Source: UBA4582 sp047629195 (GTDB lineage: Bacteria > Pseudomonadota > Gammaproteobacteria > Pseudomonadales > Azotimanducaceae). From it: a DNA stretch of 19,264 nt. How positions within the stretch are numbered: the stretch's first letter is position 1; every line of letters starts with the position of its first letter. Both the position numbers and the translations under genes were made by a program. The stretch is from the NCBI GenBank assembly GCA_047629195.1, contig JBLHWY010000125.1:1-19264 (forward strand), read 5' to 3'. A model generated the notes under the pieces. That model was not told the DNA's origin. It ran no database searches and saw only the letters and a program-made list of their open reading frames with translations. Below are positions 1 through 8,282 of the stretch, piece by piece.

Positions 1-255
1 GCCAGCGGTTCGACGTCTCGACTTCGAATCTGGCGCTTCGGCGTGACGATGTAACGAACAAGAACAGATCAAGCAATTTAAGATTTCTCTGAAGTGTTAA
101 ATGCGCCCATAGCTCAGCTGGATAGAGAGCCAGCGGTTCGACGTCTCGACTTCGAATCTGGCGCTTCGGCGTGACGATGTAACGAACAAGAACAGATCAA
201 GCAATTTAAGATTTCTCTGAAGTGTTAAATGCGCCCATAGCTCAGCTGGATAGAG
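1..255 (+). repeat. 128-bp tandem repeat with partial tRNA-Arg copies
   Basis: Bases 1-127 are identical to 129-255, a tandem repeat with a period of 128 bp. The copies diverge at base 128 (A) versus 256 (C). Each copy ends with the first 25 bases of the tRNA-Arg gene (103-127 and 231-255). In the first copy these are followed by unit sequence instead of an anticodon arm, so that copy is not a functional tRNA. The unit also contains a possible two-step hairpin (129-133 with 158-162, and 137-141 with 152-156) and a short UUCG-loop hairpin near 161-172. The array begins at the window edge, so more copies may lie upstream. Confidence 0.9.
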
Positions 256-307
256 CACCAGGCTTCGAACCTGGGTGTCGGGGGTTCGAATCCCTCTGGG
301 CGCACCA
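231..307 (+). tRNA. tRNA-Arg (anticodon TCG)
   Basis: This is a complete 77-base cloverleaf with an encoded CCA end. The 7-bp acceptor stem pairs 231-237 (GCGCCCA) with 297-303 (TGGGCGC), followed by discriminator A304 and CCA at 305-307. The D arm carries AGCTCAGCTGG, the anticodon stem is CCAGG/CCTGG around the loop CTTCGAA, and the T loop is GGTTCGAATCC. The anticodon TCG reads the arginine codon CGA. Its first 25 bases are shared with the tandem repeat upstream. No convincing U-tract terminator follows. Confidence 0.95.
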
Positions 308-680
308 CTTTATTTGGGCCTTAGGCCGAAACAAAGACGACCTTCAAGCCTCGACGCGGCAGCATTTTCCACTTCAAAGGAAAATTGCGAGAGCACCTAA
401 CGAAACTACTTCTCTCAAGATTCCCAAAAATCGTCTCCAACCAAGCTCGCGGAAAGTTGCGCATTCCTGGTTCGATCGAGTAACCCTGGATATCGACTAG
501 CACTAAATTTCGCCAATACCCTCCCAACGCGCTCGCTTTTCGCCATTGTCTCCTTTTGCTCTTTCTGTCTGTTAATTAAGGCTGCTCAGAATAAATTAGG
601 AAATACTAACTAGCTGACATCGCGTAGTCTAATTTTTTCACGATGGGTTTACAGAACGTCGCGCATAATCTACATTTAAT
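308..680. other. Intergenic stretch without a supported gene
   Basis: About 370 bases lie between the tRNA and the 13-bp repeat array. Short reading frames exist on both strands, one of them running through the tRNA. None has a convincing ribosome binding site or family resemblance. No integrase remnant, terminator or further tRNA was recognised. Confidence 0.6.
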
Positions 681-797
681 AGTTATAGTCAATAGTTATA
701 GCTAAAAGTTATAGTCAATAGTTATAGCTAAAAGTTATAGTCAATAGTTATAGGTGAAAGTTATAGGTAAAAGTTATAGCCACTAGCGGTAGCCATT
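681..797 (+). repeat. 13-bp tandem repeat array (8 units plus 1 degenerate)
   Basis: Eight consecutive 13-bp units start at 681, 694, 707, 720, 733, 746, 759 and 772. All begin with AGTTATAG, followed by a five-base tail (TCAAT, CTAAA, GTGAA, GTAAA or CCACT). TCAAT and CTAAA alternate in the first five units. A ninth, degenerate unit (AGCGGTAGCCATT) occupies 785-797. Each unit contains a TATAG core resembling a -10 element. The array ends about 14 bases before the likely start codon at 812, so it lies in the promoter or leader of the fimV-like operon. Confidence 0.92.
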
Positions 798-811
798 CTA
801 GGTTATAACAA

Positions 812-1726
812 TTGCGGCAGCATCGTGAGAGCAAATATATTATCAAAAAGACCCTGTTCCTAGCGCGCATCGTCGCGTTAATCATCACCAGCTTTTTCTG
901 CGGCAGCGCCATCGCCGCAGAAAAACGCCTGTGCGACGCACTGGAAAACTGCCTGGCGTCCGCGCAAGCCGCAAAGTATCGTCAGGCAGAAGCACACATC
1001 AGTATAGAAAACTGGCAGGCTGCAAACGATATGCTGGGTCAACTCTATGTAGAATCACTCCAGAGTGAAGCCTCAATAAACTTTCTCGTAGTAAACAACT
1101 ATGCTGTGACGCTCGCAAAAACGGGCCGCCCGGCGGTAGCTGCACTTGTCTTGGAGAAGTTCTTCAAAGATCTCCCTGGTATCGGTCCAGGGTTCCAGAA
1201 CCTCATGCAAACTTATGAATTCCTGGCCGCCAGTGCGGAGCCAGGAGTAACGCCCGCCGTCGACCTGCTATTGATCGACCCAGGACCTTCACCTGGGCGG
1301 CAAGTAACGGAAGCAGCACCTCGGCCAACCGAAGACATAGCGCTTATAACCGAATACAGGGATTTGGAGATTAGCGCCGTTCTCCGTGAAAATATCGCCA
1401 AACAACTCGACCAATACCTCAATACATGGAGAGCTGGAGACATCGCAACATACCTCAGCTTTTACACGCCCGGCCATTCGCCAATTAACGCAATGGGCTA
1501 TGAAGAATGGCAGTTACAAAGACGAAGTCGTGTGAGACCAGACAGAGCCATTAAGGTAAGCATTTCGGATCTTCAGATCCGCCACAAAGCTGATGGACAG
1601 GTGACCTCTGAATTCACTCAGAACTATCAGTCTCGCTATTACAGCGATACCTCACGTAAAAAGCTCTCATGGATTCAGAATATTGATGGCAACTGGACCA
1701 TTCACCATGAAGTTTCATTACTATGA
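812..1726 (+). CDS. Secreted protein with Cds6/NTF2-like C-terminal domain
   Basis: This 304-residue protein is probably periplasmic. A basic N-terminus and hydrophobic stretch (about residues 12-36, ending AIAA) form a likely signal peptide. Residues about 50-135 are helical and TPR-like, with a motif resembling NNYAVTLAKTGRPAVAALVLE. Residues about 190-304 resemble the Cds6/NTF2-like domain found at the C-terminus of some L,D-transpeptidases and TPR proteins, with features such as YLNTWRAGDIATYLSFY and a C-terminal W-x-I. No transpeptidase catalytic motif is present, so it is more likely a binding or accessory protein. The chosen start is TTG at 812; no ATG precedes the signal peptide in frame, so the start is uncertain. 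The stop overlaps the next start as ATGA at 1723-1726, which implies translational coupling to the FimV-like gene. Confidence 0.7.
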   Translation: MRQHRESKYIIKKTLFLARIVALIITSFFCGSAIAAEKRLCDALENCLASAQAAKYRQAEAHISIENWQAANDMLGQLYVESLQSEASINFLVVNNYAVTLAKTGRPAVAALVLEKFFKDLPGIGPGFQNLMQTYEFLAASAEPGVTPAVDLLLIDPGPSPGRQVTEAAPRPTEDIALITEYRDLEISAVLRENIAKQLDQYLNTWRAGDIATYLSFYTPGHSPINAMGYEEWQLQRRSRVRPDRAIKVSISDLQIRHKADGQVTSEFTQNYQSRYYSDTSRKKLSWIQNIDGNWTIHHEVSLL

Positions 1727-4700
1727 GCCGCGCATACCCATGCTTGATTGGATTGTTGCTCATTCTTGTAATCAGCGAATCGCTGGCTACAACCCTCGGT
1801 GAAATCAACGTTCTATCAGCCGTGGGAGAACCATTCTCTGCAACCATAGAGGTCCAACTGAGCGGCACTGATAGCGCCGATCAAATGATTGCCCGTATAG
1901 CGTCACCGGATACACACACCGCATTCGGCATACCCTATGAATACTATTCTTCAACAATCAACGTTGAGATTGTCCAGCGCAAAGAAAAACTCCTGCTGGT
2001 CCTAGTTAGCACAAAAGACCTGCGCGAAGTCTACTTTGAGTTTATATTCCAACTTCGATTTATCACGGGCAGCATCTACCGTGCATATTCTGTTCTCCCG
2101 GAGTTTAATGTTCCTCAGATGGGTGGTGCAGGAAAAAACGTCGAACGAGCAAGCTGGCCTAGGCGAAAAATAACAGCGGGTTCATACACAGTAGTGAGCA
2201 GAGACAGTCTCTGGCTGATCGCTGCCGCCATGGACAGGTCCCTCGGTAGTGTTACGCAGCGAATAAGTCTGCTTGAGGCGGCCAATCCGGCTCTCAAAAA
2301 TGGCGAGATACATTCTGGCGACACGCTAGTTATTCCAGCAGACAGCTTACCCATCCCCAAGCCTGCTCCAGTTCAGAAACGTGAACCTTCGACTAAAGTT
2401 ATAAATGAACCTGTCATAGAAATTGTCAAAGATCTAGGCAATGTACCTGACACTGTAATTATTGAACCCACATTAGCCAGTGAGAAAGAACTTGCCGCAG
2501 TAGCAAGACGGGCGACAGGGTACAGGATAGTAAGACTAACTGCCGTCAGTGGACCGCAGTTTAGTCAATCACTATCCGGCGTTGCGACGTTTTCTAAAGA
2601 CAACAACGATACTAAGTCGTTGGAGCTCGAAAAGATCAGAGAAAACCTTGAATCGCTCTCACGGGAAAACGCCACTCTGACCAGTGATATTCGACGGCTG
2701 GAAGCCCAAAATCAGCAGTGGCAACGTGAATCAAAAGAGCAGCAGCGTTACCCACAGTCAGGCACTCAGACCGATATCCAGCCGGCAGACACATTATTGG
2801 CTCAGGAACGTCAGCCAAAAGTAAGTGTTGACGAAGAGACAAATCGTGAATCGGACGGAATCAGCAAAACGGTTATGTTCTTCTTATCCATTATTTTCAT
2901 AGGCCTTGTCGGAATAACTCTATGGCTTATGCGCAGGCGCCGGGAACACAAAGAGGCTCCAACGGAAGCATCTGCTATAAGATATAGCGCAGAAAATGTT
3001 GAAAATGTAAACAGCGCTGCACCAATCGAAACTGCCCTAACAGGCCTCATGGCACCCTCCGCAGACCAAGGTGGTGTTGACCTCCAATCACCAGACTTTC
3101 AAACACAAATTAAGGCGACAAGCCCCACGCTTGAGGATCTTCCTACCCCAGACAAAACTGTAAATATTTTTCCATCAAAGGACGTCATCGACTTCATTAC
3201 TGTTGATCGACCGGTCATCGATCCTGAGCCCATCTCTGATGCCAATGAACCTAACGACCCAGCTGCATCCATCAAATTTTCAGACCTTGAATTCGTCGAG
3301 GAGCTTGAGCAGGATGAGCCCGAGCCCATTGATCTGGATTTCGAACTAGAACTCGAGTTCGACCAAAAAACAGCATCCATCGAACTGAATGACGAAACGT
3401 TTGAACTCCTAGCCGAAGAGGAAGAGGAAGAGGATAAAGCAAAATCCATGAATGACGTTTTCGAAGACCTGCACCTGCTTAGCGCAGATCACGAAAGGAC
3501 TACTTCAAGTTCACTAGTAGGTAAAAAGAATTCCGGTAAGAATGATTCAGGTTTGACAGGCAAGGTAGCACGCTGGGCCGAACTACAACAAGAGTGGGAC
3601 GACGCGATAGCATCAGGAACGGATATAGGTCAGTCTCTGGCAATGGTCTATATAGAACTTGATGACATGGCAAACATCGAAGATAAACAAGGTCCGATGA
3701 GAACAGAGGGCCTAATATCACAGGCACAAAACCTACTAACAGATAGCATCCAGGCACACGATAAATCTCTACACCGCATTAAAGATCACACGTTTCTGTT
3801 CCTCAGTACTTACAATACAGAAACGGAATTGAGGGAACGTGGCAAGTCGCTGGTTAGAATTATCCAAGACCATGAGTTTGTCGTCCGCAATGAGCATCTA
3901 ACGCTGTCCCTGAGTGTTGGCATTGTGCCTTTCACCACTCTGTTCAATACTCTCGATGACTATCTACGCTGCGGCAAAATGACGGTAGCTGAATTACGCA
4001 CGGAGCTTGCTAAATCCCGAATTAGTGGGGGTGTTGCCATCCACTTCGAGGGAAGCCATGAAGCCGAGGACTGGGAGAACGAAGAGGAGTTCCTTACCAA
4101 GGTCAACGAGTTGCTCCAAGCCAACATGTTTGACGTTGAGTACCAGACTCTAATCAATCTATCGGGTAATCAGCAGCAGGTCTACATGTGCAAAACAGAA
4201 CTCAGTCCCGAAGTAGATACCCAAGCATTACCGACTAATTTTCTCAAGAAAGCTTTCACCTGCAATGCAACGCCCGCGATAGAACGACAATCGATTACGA
4301 TCTTCATGGACAAGATTCGATCACTCGGTGATGATTCCGTTCAGATGCTTTTCCGGATCGACATTCGCTCAGCAATGGATCCAAAATTTGGAGACTGGTT
4401 ATTTGAGCAGCTGGAAGTGAAAGGAATTGACCCAACCAGTATCACGCTGTTCGTTTATGCAGATGACGTGATTGCGCACAAGCCGCACATCATGACTTTT
4501 GCAGCCAAACTTCGGCAACATGGCAGCAGACTGGGCATACTCAATGTGGACTATGACGGTGACCATCTTCAAGCCGCGCTCGATGTTGGTGCATCCATCG
4601 TCCGGATCAACCCGTCAATCGTTGACGATGTGGTCGAGTCATCTGTCAGATTTGGTTCCCGCCCAGTGACCAGCGGAACCCGCGAAAGCTCTAGGTTCAA

Positions 4701-4857
4701 GGATTTCCTGACAAGCTTTCAAAAACGAAATATCGAGACGGTTTTGTTTTCTACCTACGTCGAGGCTATTCCCGGGCTTGTTGTTCTTAACGCAACTAAC
4801 CTGCGAGCCAGCTATATCCAGACGCCTATTGGCATGATCGAAGATGATCTTTTTTGA
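1723..4857 (+). CDS. fimV: FimV-like polar scaffold with degenerate GGDEF-EAL cytoplasmic region
   Basis: This 1044-residue inner-membrane protein has a signal peptide (1-22) followed by a FimV N-terminal domain starting at LGEINVLSAVGEPFSA (about 25-130). A LysM peptidoglycan-binding domain (about 152-206), a periplasmic coiled coil (about 300-340) and one transmembrane helix (about 384-404, followed by RRRR) come next. A strongly acidic linker (about 430-572) leads to the C-terminal half. There, 638-776 align with a GGDEF domain whose signature is KDHTF (687-691), including a C-terminal SLSVGI strand. Residues about 801-1044 align with an EAL domain that has lost EAL itself, DDFGTG (NVDYDG at 941-946) and the lysine of KID (RIN). 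FimV proteins organise type IV pili and pole-localised factors and usually end in TPR repeats; these were not seen here. Catalysis is very unlikely; a binding or scaffold role like that of FimX is inferred. Confidence 0.8.
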   Translation: MSRAYPCLIGLLLILVISESLATTLGEINVLSAVGEPFSATIEVQLSGTDSADQMIARIASPDTHTAFGIPYEYYSSTINVEIVQRKEKLLLVLVSTKDLREVYFEFIFQLRFITGSIYRAYSVLPEFNVPQMGGAGKNVERASWPRRKITAGSYTVVSRDSLWLIAAAMDRSLGSVTQRISLLEAANPALKNGEIHSGDTLVIPADSLPIPKPAPVQKREPSTKVINEPVIEIVKDLGNVPDTVIIEPTLASEKELAAVARRATGYRIVRLTAVSGPQFSQSLSGVATFSKDNNDTKSLELEKIRENLESLSRENATLTSDIRRLEAQNQQWQRESKEQQRYPQSGTQTDIQPADTLLAQERQPKVSVDEETNRESDGISKTVMFFLSIIFIGLVGITLWLMRRRREHKEAPTEASAIRYSAENVENVNSAAPIETALTGLMAPSADQGGVDLQSPDFQTQIKATSPTLEDLPTPDKTVNIFPSKDVIDFITVDRPVIDPEPISDANEPNDPAASIKFSDLEFVEELEQDEPEPIDLDFELELEFDQKTASIELNDETFELLAEEEEEEDKAKSMNDVFEDLHLLSADHERTTSSSLVGKKNSGKNDSGLTGKVARWAELQQEWDDAIASGTDIGQSLAMVYIELDDMANIEDKQGPMRTEGLISQAQNLLTDSIQAHDKSLHRIKDHTFLFLSTYNTETELRERGKSLVRIIQDHEFVVRNEHLTLSLSVGIVPFTTLFNTLDDYLRCGKMTVAELRTELAKSRISGGVAIHFEGSHEAEDWENEEEFLTKVNELLQANMFDVEYQTLINLSGNQQQVYMCKTELSPEVDTQALPTNFLKKAFTCNATPAIERQSITIFMDKIRSLGDDSVQMLFRIDIRSAMDPKFGDWLFEQLEVKGIDPTSITLFVYADDVIAHKPHIMTFAAKLRQHGSRLGILNVDYDGDHLQAALDVGASIVRINPSIVDDVVESSVRFGSRPVTSGTRESSRFKDFLTSFQKRNIETVLFSTYVEAIPGLVVLNATNLRASYIQTPIGMIEDDLF

Positions 4858-4878
4858 TCTATAACAGCCTCTGATCGG

Positions 4879-4979
4879 GTTGCCGCAAGGTATTCTTCGA
4901 TTCAGAATGTTAGCTGATGGTTTCTATTTCGTATGCCGTTCGATCTAGCATTGAGCGGCATACGACTAGAATCGGCAAC
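4879..4979. other. Nested inverted repeats between convergent genes
   Basis: A perfect 9-bp inverted repeat pairs CGTATGCCG (4930-4938) with CGGCATACG (4956-4964) around a 17-base loop. An outer 7-bp pair, GTTGCCG (4879-4885) with CGGCAAC (4973-4979), encloses it. The structure lies between the fimV-like stop and the stop of the convergent nitroreductase gene, so a shared transcription-ending or mRNA-protecting role is plausible. Neither strand has a clear U tract, so a classical intrinsic terminator is not established. Confidence 0.5.
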
Positions 4980-4993
4980 AGCTCTTTACCCCC

Positions 4994-5665
4994 TTACCCT
5001 AGGAACTGGACACTTTCTTCAAGCGAGGCTCTTGTAGTGACAGCCTTGTTTGCAGGAATAGTTACATCCTCGAAGCCAAAGCTAATACCAAACAAAATCT
5101 TAACATCATCTGGTATGTCAAAAGTTTCACGTACTAAGTCTGGATAGTGCGCCATCGTTCCCTGAGCACAAGATGCCAAACCGTTCGCAGTCATCGCGAG
5201 CATTAGCGTTTGCGCATACATCCCAACGTCTGCAGCGGTTTGAGCGCCAAAAATCTCATTCATGCCAATGAACACGACATGGGGAGCATCAAACATTTCA
5301 AAATTTCGGAAACTAGCGGCGGCACGCCCAGCTTTGTCTTCCCATTCGATGCCCATTGAATCAAACAGAACCCGTGCGCAACCTCTTCTTCTTTCTTTCC
5401 ACGGATCTCCTAATCGTCCTTTATCTGGACGGTCAGGATTTGCCGCAACTTTCGCCTGCACTCTGGTGACAAATTCTTCTCTTAACTTATCACGCACATC
5501 ACCAGAGGCAACGTACGCCTGCCAAGGCTGTATATTGGTACCTGATGGTGAAAGTTGTGCGATTTCAAAAACTTTATTCATCAGATCTTGTGGTACCGGT
5601 TTCTGCAGAAACCCTCGAACCGAACGTCGATTACGGACCGTATCCTCGAAATTCATGTCAACCAT
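4994..5665 (-). CDS. Nitroreductase family flavoprotein
   Basis: This 223-residue protein is a probable FMN-dependent, NAD(P)H-using oxidoreductase of the nitroreductase superfamily, acting in the cytoplasm as a homodimer. The FMN phosphate-binding signature NRRSVRGF lies at residues 12-19. The LSPSGTNIQPW segment (38-48) and the C-terminal GISFGFED region are also typical. Length fits the family. The substrate cannot be read from the sequence; nitroaromatics or quinones are usual in vitro. The start is ATG at 5665, with a second ATG three codons in. It converges on the fimV-like gene and diverges from the REC-GGDEF-EAL gene across about 120 bp of AT-rich DNA. Confidence 0.9.
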   Translation of the reverse strand: MVDMNFEDTVRNRRSVRGFLQKPVPQDLMNKVFEIAQLSPSGTNIQPWQAYVASGDVRDKLREEFVTRVQAKVAANPDRPDKGRLGDPWKERRRGCARVLFDSMGIEWEDKAGRAAASFRNFEMFDAPHVVFIGMNEIFGAQTAADVGMYAQTLMLAMTANGLASCAQGTMAHYPDLVRETFDIPDDVKILFGISFGFEDVTIPANKAVTTRASLEESVQFLG

Positions 5666-5786
5666 ACTAACTTTCCACCATCAAAAAGCCGCGTACTATA
5701 CAACATATTGCTTAGTGAAAACCTTTCTAACGCAATATTTCAATTTTCTACTAGAATTAAATATAAAGTTGCCAAGGCTTCAGGGA

Positions 5787-7619
5787 ATGATGGAAGGCGA
5801 TAGTTTTCGATATTTGATGGCAGAAAGTGATCCACTTGACGTGGAGATTTTCTCGAGCATGCTCATCTCTGATAGTGGACCTGAGGTCATTGTTGACAGC
5901 ACGACCAACTATCAGGAAACCTACCAAGCGCTGAGAAAGTTAGATTATGCGGCGTTAATAATTGATATAGCATTGCCTGGCATCCAAGGCAAATCGACCA
6001 TAGAACGCGTGCTCGCCAGATTTCCAACACTGCCCGTGGTCGTCTTAACCGGAGAAGAAAACCAGCAACTTGCAGTAGAATGCCTCCACCTAGGTGTTCA
6101 GGATTACATCGCTAAGAGTCAGCTAAATTCAGAAATTCTCAAGCGAATCATGAGATACGCTATCGAACGTAAGCAGATAGACTTACAACTCAAGATGGCG
6201 CTGCGTGAATCTGCCGAAAAGAACCTTCAGCTACAGACCATGGCAAGAACAGATGCCCTAACATCTTTGCCAAACCGCGTTGCCTTCTATGAGATGACGG
6301 CTCAGGCGCTCGCCAGCGCTAAACGCATGAAAAAATCTCTTGGTATTCTCTATTTTGACCTGAATGGCTTCAAACAAGTGAACGACACCCTCGGACACAC
6401 CGCGGGTGACCAGGTACTTGTCACAATTGGTCAACGTTTAAAAAACAAGCTTCGAAATAGTGATACTGTCGCTAGGATGGGCGGAGACGAATTTGTTGTT
6501 CTAACAAACATCCTCGAAGACCCATCGCAGTCTTATTCCGTCGCACGCAAGCTCAATGAAACTATCTGCGAACCGATGCTTATCGATGAGCATGAAGTCA
6601 GGATTTCTGCCAGCATAGGGATCGCCACTTATCCCGAGGTTAAAACAGTCGAATCGCTAGTGCAGTGCGCTGATATGGCAATGTACGAGGCTAAGCAATC
6701 CCGGCAACACTTTGCCTGTTTCTATACAAAACACCTTGAGAATAAACAGAGTAATCAAAGAAAGATTGAGACTGCTTTAGATGGCGCGATAAGTAACAAC
6801 GAAATACATGCAACATTTCAGCCCATCTACAGTTTAGCCAATTCCGTGGATAGCTCTAGCAGCGTATCCGCTGAAGTGCTTTGCCGTTGGTTTAATGAGA
6901 ATATGGGCGAAGTTGACGCAAGCAAATTCATACCCGTCGCAGAAGCTTCTGCTATCGCTGACCCGCTATCCAACTTCATGCTCAGGGAAATCAAAAACCT
7001 AGCTGACGCTTGCAAAAACGAGTCACTTCAAATAGAAAAATTCTGCCTCAATGTATTTGGCCGTCAGTTCCTTAACCCTAAATTTGGCAATCGTTTAATC
7101 TCACAAATGCAAACAGTCGGACTCGAACCAAAGTTACTTTGTTTGGAACTCGGCGAAGCCCAGCTATTGACACATATGGAAGCCTGTTACCCGCAATTGG
7201 AGCATTTACAATCACAGGGTGTTCGTATCGCACTCGATAACTTTGGTACAGGTGGTTCATCGATGAACCAATTAAAAAGAATGCCTATAAACTATTTGAA
7301 ACTCGACCGAAGCCTGACCTCTTACATCGATCAAGCATCAGAAAACCAGGCCATCGCAGATGGCATTATCCATATGGCACACCGCCTCGGAATCAAAATA
7401 GTCGCGGAGGGGATAGAACGGGTAGAGGAATACCACGCTTTAGCTGCATTAGGCTGTGATGAGTTTCAAGGATATTTATTTGGCTACCCTATGATGAAAA
7501 AAGAAATAATGAACCACTGGCAAAACTTTAAACTGCCTGCGCCACTTACAACTACACCTTCATTTACCTCACCAATTGCAAGCACAGCATTTACTCAAAA
7601 TTCAGCTGTGAAAAACTAA
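5787..7619 (+). CDS. Response regulator with REC-GGDEF-EAL architecture
   Basis: This 610-residue cytoplasmic protein probably makes, and may sense, cyclic di-GMP. The REC domain (about 6-125) keeps the phosphoacceptor D60 in LIIDIALPG, the T of VVLTG and the K of DYIAKS. The GGDEF domain (about 150-320) has an intact active site at residues 232-236 and an RxxD inhibitory site (RNSD) exactly five residues upstream, so an active, product-inhibited cyclase is likely. The EAL domain (about 345-600) keeps several catalytic-site glutamates and the lysine of KLD. However, it has EVL for EAL (363-365) and DN for the metal-binding DD of DDFGTG (484-485), so phosphodiesterase activity may be weak or lost. 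ATG 5787 or 5790 is chosen because the REC domain starts just after it and AAGG lies about ten bases upstream. The reading frame is open further upstream, but that part overlaps the nitroreductase gene and shows no domain. Confidence 0.9.
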   Translation: MMEGDSFRYLMAESDPLDVEIFSSMLISDSGPEVIVDSTTNYQETYQALRKLDYAALIIDIALPGIQGKSTIERVLARFPTLPVVVLTGEENQQLAVECLHLGVQDYIAKSQLNSEILKRIMRYAIERKQIDLQLKMALRESAEKNLQLQTMARTDALTSLPNRVAFYEMTAQALASAKRMKKSLGILYFDLNGFKQVNDTLGHTAGDQVLVTIGQRLKNKLRNSDTVARMGGDEFVVLTNILEDPSQSYSVARKLNETICEPMLIDEHEVRISASIGIATYPEVKTVESLVQCADMAMYEAKQSRQHFACFYTKHLENKQSNQRKIETALDGAISNNEIHATFQPIYSLANSVDSSSSVSAEVLCRWFNENMGEVDASKFIPVAEASAIADPLSNFMLREIKNLADACKNESLQIEKFCLNVFGRQFLNPKFGNRLISQMQTVGLEPKLLCLELGEAQLLTHMEACYPQLEHLQSQGVRIALDNFGTGGSSMNQLKRMPINYLKLDRSLTSYIDQASENQAIADGIIHMAHRLGIKIVAEGIERVEEYHALAALGCDEFQGYLFGYPMMKKEIMNHWQNFKLPAPLTTTPSFTSPIASTAFTQNSAVKN

Positions 7620-7623
7620 AGCT

Positions 7624-8184
7624 TTACCACTCCAAATCATCAGGGATTTGAAAGTCTTTATAAGGGTCATCTTCATCGACCACATCTTTCGAACGGTCAT
7701 GGAGATAAAGTATCACTTCATCTTTGGTTTCAGGGATTCTATCGCTGATTCGCGTAGCAACCTTCTCGGGCACAAGATCGTAATGTTCACCGAGCTTTAC
7801 AATCGCCAAAAAACCTTTATTTAGTTGCGTTTTGTTTAGTGAGGACACGTAGATTTTTTTTACTTTTTTACCGTCTGTAAAATTGTATTCGACATCACCA
7901 CCTTCTCGCTGGCTGTTTCGTTCAACTAATTGTTTGATTTGCGCCTGAAGCTCCTTGGCATGAACCTCGCGTTGTCGCGTTTCGTTGTGTTCTCGGCCAC
8001 GATTTTGCTTGTCAGTTAGCGCAATTTCAGCAGCGACTTTAGTTTCATCGACTTCAACGCCAGCTTTCACTCGCATTTCTTGCCGGTGAATTCCCTTCTG
8101 GGCTTTTTTCAATTGCTTATCGGTAACAAGACCGGCGCTGCGCAATTGATCTTGAAGTGAGCCGCCTGATTTCTTCTTAGCCAC
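7624..8184 (-). CDS. yaiL: YaiL-like DUF2058 protein
   Basis: This 186-residue cytoplasmic protein matches the DUF2058/YaiL family. Family features are SLQDQLRSAGLVTDKQLKK near the N-terminus, a charged helical middle section, the YNFTDGKKVKKIYV segment and the acidic C-terminal ending DDPYKDFQIPDDLEW. It is highly charged, consistent with family annotations suggesting association with nucleic acid, but no reaction is established. The start is GTG at 8184; the ATG slightly upstream is out of frame. It converges on the REC-GGDEF-EAL gene with only four bases between the stops, and diverges from the CoA-transferase gene across about 98 bp. Confidence 0.92.
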   Translation of the reverse strand: MAKKKSGGSLQDQLRSAGLVTDKQLKKAQKGIHRQEMRVKAGVEVDETKVAAEIALTDKQNRGREHNETRQREVHAKELQAQIKQLVERNSQREGGDVEYNFTDGKKVKKIYVSSLNKTQLNKGFLAIVKLGEHYDLVPEKVATRISDRIPETKDEVILYLHDRSKDVVDEDDPYKDFQIPDDLEW

Positions 8185-8282
8185 TGTTTTCTCGCATCCA
8201 TAAATAAAAGAATTGTACCATTTCCAAGCTCGACAGCTACACTAGCGAATTACACCTAAACCCCGATTAAGGAACGCGCGAT

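Noticed and set aside
308..345. Intrinsic terminator after the tRNA
   Set aside because: A short GGCC-TTA-GGCC dyad is present, but the stem is only four pairs and no U tract follows.
222..500. 92-residue open frame on the plus strand
   Set aside because: It runs straight through the tRNA-Arg gene and has no ribosome binding site or family resemblance.
681..797. CRISPR array
   Set aside because: The unit is 13 bp with no spacers, and there are no cas genes in the window.
5262..5786. N-terminal extension of the REC-GGDEF-EAL gene
   Set aside because: It lies antisense to most of the nitroreductase gene, shows no domain, and the REC domain begins right after ATG 5787/5790.
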